A stretch of 64,000 nt of DNA from an uncultured Odoribacter sp. (GTDB lineage: Bacteria > Bacteroidota > Bacteroidia > Bacteroidales > Marinifilaceae), in contig UQJP01000003.1 of the NCBI GenBank assembly GCA_900541415.1, forward strand, positions 62,001-126,000. Direction: 5' to 3'. This document shows positions 1 through 8,515 of the stretch, in pieces. Both the position numbers and the translations under genes were made by a program. Numbering within the stretch: the first letter of the stretch is position 1; each line of letters starts with the position of its first letter. Under the pieces are notes generated by a model. That model saw only the letters and a list, made by a program, of their open reading frames with translations, had not been told where the DNA came from and did not search any database.

Positions 1-1459
1 ATCTCCATTTTTTATCTGCCTTATTCCACAGGTAACCGAATTTGGCACTGGCAATCTGCCGCTCGTAGTAACGTGTTTTTTCCCGGCTATACGACAGTGT
101 GACGGAGGTCTTCGGTGCAAAATTACGCCTGAAATCTTTCATCCAAAACACAGGCATCCAGAATTGCGGTGTCACCAATTTCAGCTCCGTACCAAATTCC
201 GTGGTACTGAAAAATTTATTTTCATTCATTCGCTCCTTTTTCAACGCACCCCATATACTCCAGGTTATGTTTTCTCCACCGTGAAACAAATTCCGGTGGC
301 TATATTGGAAATTTCCCCCCACTCCGATATTCCCGGAATTGTTCGTCCCTTCGAGAAAAACGTTATACGACTGCCTTTTCAAGGGGGTCAACAGGATTTC
401 ACAGTTCACCACCGCTTCGCCTTTTTCGTTTACACCGGGCTTAAAGACGATATTGATAAATTTAAACAGGTTCAAAGCCTGCAAACGGGCATAGGAAGCC
501 GTTACTTTTTTCACATTGTATAATTCCCCTTCTTTAAATTGGATGGATTCCAATATCACCCCCGGCTTAATTTTCAGTTTACCGGAATAGATCACATCAC
601 AATCGCCATATTTCGTACAGACATACGCCGAATCCCCTTCATTCAGCATTAGCAGGGGATTGTAATCCAGGTTCACCTGTATTTTCCCGATAGAATATTT
701 CTGATAAGCCGTAGAATCCGGTTGCTTATCGGCTACGCTCAATAAAAGGTGGACTAATTCCGAACTGTGTTTCCGGGTGGTGTCGGCATAATACTGAATG
801 AAATTTTTCGAGAAATTGAAATATCCGTTTTCCCGCAACATCTTCGTAATTCTTTCCCGTTCATTTTCCAGTGTTTCAATATCCATAGGCATTCCCCGGC
901 GTAACAAGGTGTGGGCCGTATCCGCCAGCATCATTTGCACGATTTCTGTGGAATCCGCCAACTCATTGCTCACATAGCCGTGTTTGTCCCGGAAACTATA
1001 ATCCTCAACCCGTACCACTTCTCCCGGATCGATATAATATTTCACATGGGCTTTCTTTTTACGAAAAGTCACCGAATCCCGAACCGTGGCGTTGTAATAT
1101 CCCTTGTTGTCGAGATACAGCTCAATCTGCGATTTGCTGCGGTCGGTCATAAAAGGGCTATATATCACAGGAGCTTCACCGATAGAGCGCAGCCAGCGGT
1201 TAAACCGTTTTTCTTCTTTTTTCCCGCTCAGATTATAAAGTCCCAGATGAAAACGGAACACACCCAAGATGCGGGTATTCGGCCTTTGGCGAATTGTTTT
1301 TTTCAATTCGCCCGTGCTCATTTTTTTATCTTTCACCTCCAACTTCACCCGGTTGAGCAAATATTCATCTTTCCCGACATATTTGGTTGAAGAACAAGAC
1401 CAGAAAAGTATCAAGACACAAAAAACAAGTAATATCTTATATGAGGTATTCTCCTTCAA
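1..1459 (-). CDS. tamL: TamA/BamA-like outer-membrane assembly lipoprotein, 3' end outside window
   Basis: About 486 codons are visible on the minus strand and the reading frame runs off the left edge. The frame opens after an in-frame TAA with TTG at 1457-1459; no ATG occurs before a lipoprotein signal ending FWSC-SS, so TTG is the only sensible start. After the signal come POTRA-like segments (for example around the text KSQIELYLDNKGYYNATV), then the beginning of a beta-barrel (YNVFLEGTNNSGNIGVGGNF and following aromatic-rich strands). Family knowledge: TamL is the lipidated TamA homologue of Bacteroidetes and works with TamB in the outer membrane. It is divergent from the TrmH-family gene, which as far as I recall is a common neighbour. 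The family call is confident; the exact subtype (TamL rather than another Omp85 protein) is inference because the barrel is truncated. Confidence 0.82.
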   Translation of the reverse strand, partial: MKENTSYKILLVFCVLILFWSCSSTKYVGKDEYLLNRVKLEVKDKKMSTGELKKTIRQRPNTRILGVFRFHLGLYNLSGKKEEKRFNRWLRSIGEAPVIYSPFMTDRSKSQIELYLDNKGYYNATVRDSVTFRKKKAHVKYYIDPGEVVRVEDYSFRDKHGYVSNELADSTEIVQMMLADTAHTLLRRGMPMDIETLENERERITKMLRENGYFNFSKNFIQYYADTTRKHSSELVHLLLSVADKQPDSTAYQKYSIGKIQVNLDYNPLLMLNEGDSAYVCTKYGDCDVIYSGKLKIKPGVILESIQFKEGELYNVKKVTASYARLQALNLFKFINIVFKPGVNEKGEAVVNCEILLTPLKRQSYNVFLEGTNNSGNIGVGGNFQYSHRNLFHGGENITWSIWGALKKERMNENKFFSTTEFGTELKLVTPQFWMPVFWMKDFRRNFAPKTSVTLSYSREKTRYYERQIASAKFGYLWNKADKKWR

Positions 1460-1475
1460 TTATCAAAAATGTTAT

Positions 1476-1483
1476 TATTTTTG
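1476..1483 (+). promoter_or_regulatory. -7 promoter element TATTTTTG
   Basis: Matches the Bacteroidetes sigma -7 consensus TAnnTTTG about 90 nt upstream of the TrmH-family start. No good -33 TTTG is seen at the expected spacing. Confidence 0.4.
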
Positions 1484-1572
1484 TATGCGCAACTTAAAAA
1501 ATTCTCCCGATTTCCAATTTTAGATTGAAAAGACGCAGGTATCTAAAATTTTAAATCAAAATCTGAATGTAA

Positions 1573-2334
1573 ATGCTTAGCAAACACGTAACAAAAATAG
1601 TCCAAAACCTCGAAAAAAAGAAATTCCGGGAAAAATATAATCTGTTTAAAATCGAGGGGGAGAAACTCGTTCAGGAACTGCTTGTTTCCGGGATAAAGAT
1701 CAAGACGGTGATTGCCTATCCCGAATGGCTGGAAAAGAATGGCAGTTCCCTGCAAGGGATTGAAGTAATAGAGGTTTGCGAAAAAGAAATGCACTCTATT
1801 TCCAATTTCCAATCTTTGCCCGAAGTGATTGCGCTGGCAGAAATCCCGGAGCATACCTGTGAGGAAGATTCCGTCCGTAATTCCCTGTCGCTGGTGCTCA
1901 ACGGCATTCAGGATCCCGGAAACCTCGGAACGATTCTCCGGCTGGCAGATTGGTTCGGCATCCGGAATATTTTTTGCGACAGCGATTGTGTCGGAGCTTT
2001 TAACCCGAAGTGTGTGCAGGCAAGCATGGGAGCTATCTTCCGGGTAAAAGTTTTTTACACAGAATTAACTTCGCTTATAAAAAAATATAAATCCGAAACA
2101 TTTCATTGTTATGGCACGTTTTTAGCTGGAGAGAACATTTACCGGACAACTCTCGGCTCTACGGGGTTTATTGTGATGGGAAATGAAGGAAAAGGCATTT
2201 CGCCGGACATCGAACAATTGGTAGACTTCCGGCTGACAATTCCCAGTTTCGCCAACAACCCTAATTCCACAGAGTCTTTAAACGTCGGCGTCGCGGCCGG
2301 GATTATGCTGTCTGAATTTAAACGAAGAATATGA
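1573..2334 (+). CDS. TrmH/SpoU-family RNA 2'-O-methyltransferase
   Basis: 253 aa. The N-terminal third (to about residue 95) is a substrate-binding domain with the KFREKYNLFKIEGEKLV pattern usual in RlmB/TrmH relatives. The C-terminal SPOUT domain carries the three family motifs: NGIQDPGNLGTILR (about residue 113), IVMGNEGKGIS (about 199) and IPSFANNPNSTESLNVGVAA near the end. These form the trefoil-knot SAM site. It presumably methylates a ribose in rRNA or tRNA; the target cannot be told from sequence. It is transcribed away from tamL and followed after 31 nt by an outer-membrane protein gene on the same strand. Confidence 0.9.
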   Translation: MLSKHVTKIVQNLEKKKFREKYNLFKIEGEKLVQELLVSGIKIKTVIAYPEWLEKNGSSLQGIEVIEVCEKEMHSISNFQSLPEVIALAEIPEHTCEEDSVRNSLSLVLNGIQDPGNLGTILRLADWFGIRNIFCDSDCVGAFNPKCVQASMGAIFRVKVFYTELTSLIKKYKSETFHCYGTFLAGENIYRTTLGSTGFIVMGNEGKGISPDIEQLVDFRLTIPSFANNPNSTESLNVGVAAGIMLSEFKRRI

Positions 2335-2365
2335 TAACAGTAATCGATAACCTCATAAAAAAGAA

Positions 2366-2944
2366 ATGATGAAAAAAGTAATTGTTTTATTGGCGATTTG
2401 CCTGTGCGGTTTTACCGCCTTTGCAGACTTCCCGCTGAACATAGGTATTCACGGAGGTGTAAGCAGTAACCGGATCAAAGTAAAAGACATCCCTTATGAA
2501 ATAAAGAATAAAGCGCACAGCGGATTCATGGTCGGTGCTTTTTGCCGGGTGAATCTCGGAACTTTATATCTGGAACCGTCTTTGAACTTCTCCCAGAAAA
2601 AAAGTGTGATAGAAGCACAGAATTTAGACAGCGAAAGCACCATAAAAATTAATTCTTTCGATATTCCATTGATGGTGGGTGTGAAAATTTTGGATATTTC
2701 CATTCTGAAACTACGCGGTTATCTGGGTCCGGTGGTATCTTTTCCGGGAAAAATAAAAAATTTACCGACAGGGATTTCAGACCTGAATACCAAAGATGCC
2801 ATTTGGAACGGAAAAATCGGTGTAGGCGTGGATGTTTGGAAACTGACTTTCGACATCGACTATGAGAAGAGTTTCCAAAATTTAGGCCATGACCTGAAAG
2901 CTCCGCGTTCGTTCAATTTCACGCTGGGATTGAAGATTATTTAA
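2366..2944 (+). CDS. PorT-like outer-membrane beta-barrel protein
   Basis: 192 aa. It starts MMKKVIVLLAICLCGFTAFA, a classic Sec signal peptide with cleavage after AFA; either of the two adjacent ATGs could be used. The mature part is a run of amphipathic strands of alternating polarity ending in a short strand (FNFTLGLKII), as in the outer-membrane beta-barrel domain of the PorT family. This is a small barrel of about eight strands with no catalytic motif. Its function is unknown. Being close behind the methyltransferase gene it could share its transcript, and it is closed by a strong terminator near 3104. Confidence 0.75.
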   Translation: MMKKVIVLLAICLCGFTAFADFPLNIGIHGGVSSNRIKVKDIPYEIKNKAHSGFMVGAFCRVNLGTLYLEPSLNFSQKKSVIEAQNLDSESTIKINSFDIPLMVGVKILDISILKLRGYLGPVVSFPGKIKNLPTGISDLNTKDAIWNGKIGVGVDVWKLTFDIDYEKSFQNLGHDLKAPRSFNFTLGLKII

Positions 2945-3103
2945 ACATATTCCCGGAGTGAAAATGAATACTTCGGGAGTGAATGTATTTTTACAAAAAT
3001 GAAAATTTGATTTTCAATCCTATCCGAACGAATTAAAGGGGAAATCCACAATATACTCCCCCCTCTTAACAATCGGACGGATTCGTAAGCTGATCTCATA
3101 TTA

Positions 3104-3136
3104 AATAAGTCCGGTTTTATACCGGACTTATTTTTT
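3104..3136. terminator. Rho-independent terminator
   Basis: Perfect 11-bp stem AATAAGTCCGG / CCGGACTTATT with a 7-nt loop, followed by a T run. It ends the transcript of the 2366-2944 gene and could work in both directions. Confidence 0.85.
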
Positions 3137-3362
3137 ACTCATATCAAATAGAAACAAAGCCTGAATAAATTAAACCGTGAGCCACGCAACACAGGGGCGT
3201 ACCGATAAATGATGTCACCCTGAATGGTCTCCGCGTTCCGTGTTTTTTCAATTCATTGTTTCTGTAACAGCCCCGATGGATTTACGTTTTTTCTTCTTGC
3301 CTTAATGCCATTGTCATCCTCTAAGAAAATGTTACATCGGTCTCCATGATGTCGTATTTCAT

Positions 3363-3491
3363 ATGATTAAAATCAAAATAATAAAAGCATTGTTCCTTTT
3401 CGGGACAACATTTCTTTTGCCTATTGCCTTCATTCACGCTTTTTACCGTATCTACCCATTTTTCCAGGAAAAAATCGGCACAGCATCGTAA
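3363..3491 (+). CDS. Possible 42-residue membrane peptide (weak)
   Basis: ATG to TAA encodes a basic start (MIKIKIIK) followed by a hydrophobic stretch, ALFLFGTTFLLPIAFIHAF, then a short polar tail. That is the shape of a single-span membrane peptide or a decayed signal sequence. There is no recognisable family, no consensus promoter and no ribosome-binding evidence. It overlaps a minus-strand ORF of equal doubtfulness. Confidence 0.2.
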   Translation: MIKIKIIKALFLFGTTFLLPIAFIHAFYRIYPFFQEKIGTAS

Positions 3492-3539
3492 GGAAACAGC
3501 TAATTCCTTATCAATCCGCAAGATAAATTAACAAGAATT

Positions 3540-3570
3540 GTTGAATATATCAGAAAACTTATTATTTTTG
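3540..3570 (+). promoter_or_regulatory. Promoter of the M60-like protease gene
   Basis: TTG at 3541-3543 (GTTG against consensus TTTG), then 19 nt, then TATTTTTG at 3563-3570. Both boxes and the spacing fit the Bacteroidetes primary-sigma consensus, with the start codon 33 nt after the -7 box. Confidence 0.7.
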
Positions 3571-3602
3571 TCACCAGGCGTATAAATAATATCTATCTAA
3601 CT

Positions 3603-5153
3603 ATGAACAAAACAATCTTACCACTCGTGGTACTATGGATTGCTGTATGTGCAATTTCCTGTACCCAAAAAGAAATGACCCCTCTTGAAAAAGACCTGAA
3701 TGTTTTTTCCGATCCTTTGGCAACGAAATTGAAATTTTGGACTTCCCAAAGCAAGATCGACGAAATGCAAAATGCCGATTTAAAAGCAGCGGCAACGGCA
3801 CTCAAACAGAAACAATACAGCACCGACTACCGGGTTGCCGATTATAAGGCACATTTAAAGCCCAATATTTTAGGCAGGCAATTGCACATCGGTAGCGGTT
3901 ACAGTAAATATGAAGGAATCACGGGCATATTGCTTCCAAAAGGCGAACGGACGATTCTGGCAGAAGGGATTCCGGAGGGACAAAAAGTGAATATCATTGT
4001 CCCGGACTGGGATAGGCGTGCCCCGGAAGGGGTGAACCCCAGTAAAGACCCCAACGGCTGGGGCATCCATAAAAAAGTATATCCACTGGTAAACGGAGCC
4101 AATGTCATTGAAGTTGAAAAAGACGGGCTTGCTTATGTGGATTACTACACCGAAACTCCCGAAATAGCTCCGGCCATCCGAATCCATTTTGTGAATGCCC
4201 CGGTAAACGGTTATTTCGATGTTACCCGTAACACCAATGCCGACTGGGACACCTTGCTCGCCCGCGCCGTTTATCCCGTGATCGACGGAAAGGGACGTCA
4301 CGTACAGATTGCCTATCCGGTAGAAGCCTGCAAAAAATATGCAGCCGGAAAAGGCGTCGAATTATTGACGAACTACGACACGATGGTGGGACTCCAGCAT
4401 AAATTCATCGGCCTGCAAAAATATAACAAGGTGCCGGACAACCGGATTTTAGCAAGGGTAAATTATAATTACTATATGTTCCGCGATGGCGACGGAGTGG
4501 CCTATATGGGAACGAATCCCGGTAATGCCATGGGGATGGTCGTAAAACCGGAAAGCGTAATCAAAGGCGATCCGTGCTGGGGTTTCAACCATGAGGTAGG
4601 ACACGTCCACCAATTACGCCCCTATCTGAACTGGGGCGGGTTGGGCGAAGTGAGCAACAACATCGTAACCCTTTACGTCACCACCCACTTAGGCAACAAA
4701 AGCCGCCTGAGCGCACAAAAGAGCTATGAAAAAGCCCGGAAAAACATTATCGAGAAAAAGATTTCTTATTTAGAAGACGGGGACGTTTTCAACAGGTTGG
4801 TTCCGTTCTGGCAATTACAACTTTATTTTTCACAGAACGGGCAACCGGATTTCTATCCGGACCTTCACGAGGCTTTGCGTAATAACGCAGAAAACATGAA
4901 GGGCTTAAATCCACGTCAAGACGTGGCGGCCTATCAATTAAATTTCGTGAAACAATGTTGCAAAGTGGGTAACACCGATTTGACCGATTTTTTCACCAAA
5001 TGGGGATTCCTCAGGCCGGTAACCAAAGAGATGAACGATTACGGCAAATATCAGATCAATTTAACTCAGGAGATGGTGGATTCTTGCAAAGCTGAAATAG
5101 CTTCCTGGAATCTTCCGCTTCCCAAAACTGATTTAACCTTGCTTGAAGATTAA
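3603..5153 (+). CDS. M60-like (enhancin/mucinase-type) metalloprotease lipoprotein
   Basis: 516 aa. A lipoprotein signal ends AISC-T (Cys at about residue 20), so the enzyme is exported and lipid-anchored. The catalytic gluzincin motif HEVGHVHQ sits at about residue 329, matching the M60 HExxH-x-x-Q form. The downstream LGEVSNN supplies the third zinc ligand or helper Glu. The N-terminal half is a beta-rich domain (IPEGQKVNIIVPDWDRRAPE) as in M60-like proteins. Family knowledge: M60-like enzymes of gut Bacteroides cleave O-glycosylated mucin-type proteins; the substrate here is inferred. It has its own promoter and a perfect terminator. Exported carbohydrate- and phospho-ester-active enzymes follow on the other strand. 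Confidence 0.88.
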   Translation: MNKTILPLVVLWIAVCAISCTQKEMTPLEKDLNVFSDPLATKLKFWTSQSKIDEMQNADLKAAATALKQKQYSTDYRVADYKAHLKPNILGRQLHIGSGYSKYEGITGILLPKGERTILAEGIPEGQKVNIIVPDWDRRAPEGVNPSKDPNGWGIHKKVYPLVNGANVIEVEKDGLAYVDYYTETPEIAPAIRIHFVNAPVNGYFDVTRNTNADWDTLLARAVYPVIDGKGRHVQIAYPVEACKKYAAGKGVELLTNYDTMVGLQHKFIGLQKYNKVPDNRILARVNYNYYMFRDGDGVAYMGTNPGNAMGMVVKPESVIKGDPCWGFNHEVGHVHQLRPYLNWGGLGEVSNNIVTLYVTTHLGNKSRLSAQKSYEKARKNIIEKKISYLEDGDVFNRLVPFWQLQLYFSQNGQPDFYPDLHEALRNNAENMKGLNPRQDVAAYQLNFVKQCCKVGNTDLTDFFTKWGFLRPVTKEMNDYGKYQINLTQEMVDSCKAEIASWNLPLPKTDLTLLED

Positions 5154-5236
5154 ATTCTTTTCTTCGGGCAAAGCAGTCTGTCCGCCGGACATACGAAACA
5201 GTTCCGGCATTAAAAAGGACCGATCCTGTAAATATG

Positions 5237-5280
5237 AAATATCCTCCAAAGTCAGGTATAAAACTTTGGAGGATATTTTT
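5237..5280. terminator. Bidirectional terminator between convergent genes
   Basis: Perfect 16-bp stem (5237-5252 with 5263-5278) around a 10-nt loop, flanked by T-rich tracts on both strands. It serves the protease gene from the left and the phosphoesterase gene from the right. Confidence 0.9.
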
Positions 5281-5359
5281 ATATATTCGAAAAGCGTATC
5301 CGCCTCTGACTTGCCTATGTTTTCTAAAAACTTACATCCGGCCTGTCCCCAACAAAGCT

Positions 5360-6271
5360 TTATTTCACCTCATCGTTGAAAACTCTGGAAGTCATGCGCC
5401 CTTTCCCCTCGATTTCGATTTTATCGTTATAAATTTTCACCACACCGAAAGAGTTCCCATGTTCAGTTTCCACCATCCCTTCTGCCGTAACCACCGGAAT
5501 ATCCTTAAAGTACGCAAATTCTCCGGTATGATGATGCCCGGCAAAAATAGCTTTCACACAAGAATATTTATCGATAATATCCAGTATTTCGATATTATTT
5601 AAAGCCGTGAAAGCGGTTTTCGGCCAAAGGGGATGATGGGCAAATATCAATACCCGTTTCCCGGATTTTTCACTTTTCGCCAAAAGCTTATCTAACCATT
5701 CCAACTGTTTGGCACTCACTCCCCCGTTCCAACTCGCTCCCTGAATACCTCCCGTTTCTTTGATCTTCTGGCGCAAAGCCGAGAGTTCCTGTTCTTTCTC
5801 CGTTCCCTTCACATTAGCATAGCTTGCCAACTCATTGGTATTCAACAACACAAACACCCATTTCTTTTTTTCAAAAGAATAATACTCTGAAGGCATATTC
5901 AATTTCTTATACAACACCTTGTTATCGGTCACTCCCTTATAGTCGTGATTCCCCGTCAGGTGATACACCTTATGGTCTAACCGTTTTAAACAGGTAAGCA
6001 TCGTATCGAGGTCGGCCAGGTCGCGGTCTATAATATCTCCCAGATTAATGGTAAATTGCACCTTTTCCTGATTGAAATAATTTATACTCTCTTCCAGTTT
6101 AGGCAAAGATTTTCTGTAATACCGATTAATATTCGGCTCGCAATCCGCATATTGTGCGTCCGCAAATAAGCCGAATTGAATCAAAGGCTTTTCATCCTGT
6201 GCCCGTAAAGGATTACCAGGAATGCAAAGACATCCGACCAATGCCACGACTAAAGATTTGACTGCTTTCAT
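5360..6271 (-). CDS. Exported metallophosphoesterase, ADPRibase-Mn-like
   Basis: 303 aa from the ATG that directly precedes a signal peptide (MKAVKSLVVALVGCLCI, cleaved near LRAQ); a longer frame adds 16 non-signal residues. All calcineurin-type metal motifs are present: FADAQYAD, GDIIDRD, GNHDYKG, FAHHPLWP and GHHHTGEF. The QYAD sequence, with the following RYYRKSLPKLEESINYFN segment, is characteristic of the manganese-dependent ADP-ribose/CDP-alcohol diphosphatase group. The enzyme probably splits a nucleotide-diphosphate compound in the periplasm; the substrate is unknown. It lies 75 nt behind the GH89 gene on the same strand, so the two are probably co-transcribed. Confidence 0.85.
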   Translation of the reverse strand: MKAVKSLVVALVGCLCIPGNPLRAQDEKPLIQFGLFADAQYADCEPNINRYYRKSLPKLEESINYFNQEKVQFTINLGDIIDRDLADLDTMLTCLKRLDHKVYHLTGNHDYKGVTDNKVLYKKLNMPSEYYSFEKKKWVFVLLNTNELASYANVKGTEKEQELSALRQKIKETGGIQGASWNGGVSAKQLEWLDKLLAKSEKSGKRVLIFAHHPLWPKTAFTALNNIEILDIIDKYSCVKAIFAGHHHTGEFAYFKDIPVVTAEGMVETEHGNSFGVVKIYNDKIEIEGKGRMTSRVFNDEVK

Positions 6272-6346
6272 GTTGAATTTTATTCTAAAGTTTACATTAT
6301 TTTCCTGCGAATCATCCACTGAAACACATATTATTCAAGAGGTGTT

Positions 6347-8500
6347 TTAACGAAATACGGAATGATATACTTCTTTTGCCGTAGTTACGGGATCGGACTG
6401 CGGAGTCACCGGATACTCATTCTGCAAATACGTCCAGGGTTCTTCCACGGCATACCAATCTATATTTTCCACTTGTTTTCCATCCAAACGGGCCTGCAAC
6501 ACTCCAAACCAAGCCTCCCAACGCGGATAATAAAAATCTTTCAGCAATCCGGCCCATTCCCGGTGGGAGTAATCACGCAAACCACCGTTATCGGCCGCAT
6601 TCCGGTCGCCCCAGGTGGTGATCTGGGTACGGGCATTCCATTCATACAACTTCTTTTCTACCTCTCCCGCACCGATCTTTTTAGCACTCTCCAGCCACGT
6701 ACCTACCATAAATTCAGGACGGGATGCCAACAATTTATCCTGTGCCAGAATCAAATCCAAAAATTCCCGGCTAAGCTTTCCAAATTCAGCTTTTTTCCCG
6801 GCACGGTAAGCCGCCGTAATCTCTTTTTGCAATACATTTCCCCGGTCTGATAAGGTTTGCCTTACAACATCCACCAAATCGTATTCAAAATTATTATTTC
6901 CTTTGAACTGGTCGGCCACCGCCAGCATTTGCTCTGCCGCCTTTCGAAATTCTTCCGGTTTATAATACATTCGGGAAGTTCCCCACGAAGATGCACTATG
7001 TATGTCTTCAGCCGGACGGGCACAGAATACCGACTCTGTTGTACCTTCCTGAATATTCGGACAGGCATAGGCCGTATTCGACAGTATCCGCCAAGCCTCA
7101 TCCAAATGCGGATCGTTTTTCCCATAACGGGCAAAAACATAGCCTTTCAGCCACTCTTCTTTGGTAAATTTTTCCGGACGCCAGGGTAACTCGAATAATA
7201 ACTCATACATCACAGGGTTGTTTTCAATCCCTTCCATCGTGATTCCCACGCCCTTTAAAGTCTTTCCGTTCGGATGCGCCTTTGCCGCATAAAAACCGTC
7301 GATCACCCGCTCCATTCTGCCGTACATTCCTACATTTCCCCCAAAATTCAATAGCATACAATATAACCAATCGTGCTTCCCGTAGCCCTTCTCCCGATAC
7401 CAGGGCGAATCTTTGTCTCCCCACATGGGCCGATTTTCGCTGGACAAATCCAACACCAGTAAATCCCCGGTTTCCAGGCTATCGATCATTGCCGGACGCG
7501 GGTTTGCCTGCCAGGCCTGTATCACCCACACGGCTTTGGAATTGGCTTTTTTCATCGCTTTCATGATGGCCTTTCCTGCCTGTGCCAAATTCACTCCCTG
7601 CGTGTTTCCACCTTCATGAAAAGGATCGATGCCATAATATTTAGCCTTACCGAACAAACGCTGCATTTCTGCATAGTAAAGTCCCGCAATCCGCTCGAAG
7701 GCCGGATCGGTAGGCTGTAAAAAAGCCGGACGGCGATACCCGCACCATTTACCGGGATCGGCAACGTTCAGTCCTAATTTTTCTTTCGCATTGCAAGGAA
7801 CCATTCCGGCGTAACCGGGAAATACGGGCTCGATCCCGAACTCCTGCATCCGCTTCAATATCTGCTGCTGCAACTTCACCTGCTGCTCATACCAGCTATC
7901 CGGATTCGGGCCACCCCAGCCTTCCAGATTATTCATGTGCCACCAGGCCAAAAACCCCGGACCTGCAATAAATTCGTTTATTTCTTCCTTGCTGTATCCC
8001 AATTGTTGCAACACATTGTGCCACACAGTTTCCATACCCACCAACGCCAATGGCATATTCACCCCATGCAGAGCCATCCAATCGATTTCTTTTTCCCAGC
8101 GCTCCCAATCCCAAAACGCCATAGAATAGGAATAAGTGCAATAATTAAAATCGTAACGGTCTCTCAAGGCTGTTTCACGTCTTTCCTTTTGCTTCACAGG
8201 CGGCAGCACCTTCGGCAATTTCGCGCTCATACCATTCCAGGAAAGATGTATTCCCGCATAATATTTTAAATACCAATTCACCCCGGCAGCCACACTCACC
8301 CAATTATTCCCCCGGACCACCACTTTATCGCCATACTGATCCAATTCAAAAAAATCAACAGCACTTTTTGTGTCGGTCAGATCGGTTTTAAACTTATACG
8401 AAGCCCCCCGGTCGATCCGTTCGAGCAACTTATCCACCGGATTGGCAGCCACACACCAGCCACACCCCAACAAAAGTATACACAAGGCAATTGTTCTCAT
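6347..8500 (-). CDS. GH89 alpha-N-acetylglucosaminidase (NAGLU type)
   Basis: 717 aa with an N-terminal signal peptide (MRTIALCILLLGCGWCVAA). The family signature is clear: RDRYDFNYCTYSYSMAFWDW, LVGMETVW and WGGPNP in the N-terminal half. The acid/base Glu is in DPFHEGGN (about residue 295) and the nucleophile Glu in TMEGIENNPVMYEL (about 415). The length equals the human NAGLU catalytic portion. Family knowledge: GH89 removes terminal alpha-linked GlcNAc, in bacteria from mucin caps or heparan-like chains. It is downstream of queA by 15 nt and upstream of the phosphoesterase, so it may be read from the queA promoter. Confidence 0.94.
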   Translation of the reverse strand: MRTIALCILLLGCGWCVAANPVDKLLERIDRGASYKFKTDLTDTKSAVDFFELDQYGDKVVVRGNNWVSVAAGVNWYLKYYAGIHLSWNGMSAKLPKVLPPVKQKERRETALRDRYDFNYCTYSYSMAFWDWERWEKEIDWMALHGVNMPLALVGMETVWHNVLQQLGYSKEEINEFIAGPGFLAWWHMNNLEGWGGPNPDSWYEQQVKLQQQILKRMQEFGIEPVFPGYAGMVPCNAKEKLGLNVADPGKWCGYRRPAFLQPTDPAFERIAGLYYAEMQRLFGKAKYYGIDPFHEGGNTQGVNLAQAGKAIMKAMKKANSKAVWVIQAWQANPRPAMIDSLETGDLLVLDLSSENRPMWGDKDSPWYREKGYGKHDWLYCMLLNFGGNVGMYGRMERVIDGFYAAKAHPNGKTLKGVGITMEGIENNPVMYELLFELPWRPEKFTKEEWLKGYVFARYGKNDPHLDEAWRILSNTAYACPNIQEGTTESVFCARPAEDIHSASSWGTSRMYYKPEEFRKAAEQMLAVADQFKGNNNFEYDLVDVVRQTLSDRGNVLQKEITAAYRAGKKAEFGKLSREFLDLILAQDKLLASRPEFMVGTWLESAKKIGAGEVEKKLYEWNARTQITTWGDRNAADNGGLRDYSHREWAGLLKDFYYPRWEAWFGVLQARLDGKQVENIDWYAVEEPWTYLQNEYPVTPQSDPVTTAKEVYHSVFR

Positions 8501-8515
8501 AGATTGATCTTTATA

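Larger units (their letters stand above)
2945..3540. other. Intergenic region of about 600 nt, largely non-coding
   Basis: Contains the terminator at 3104-3136, an imperfect hairpin at about 2951-2979 just after the barrel gene, and one weak short membrane ORF (3363-3491, +). Stops are frequent in all frames elsewhere. A 66-codon minus-strand ORF at 3321-3521 has no recognisable similarity and no promoter, so I do not call it a gene. Confidence 0.6.

Noticed and set aside
911..1390. 159-codon plus-strand ORF
   Set aside because: Antisense shadow of the tamL coding frame, rich in His/Phe/Ile as expected from reverse reading; tamL has clear family features.
3321..3521. 66-codon minus-strand ORF with several Cys residues
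   Set aside because: No promoter, no recognisable family, and it lies antisense to an equally weak ORF; coding-like features are insufficient.
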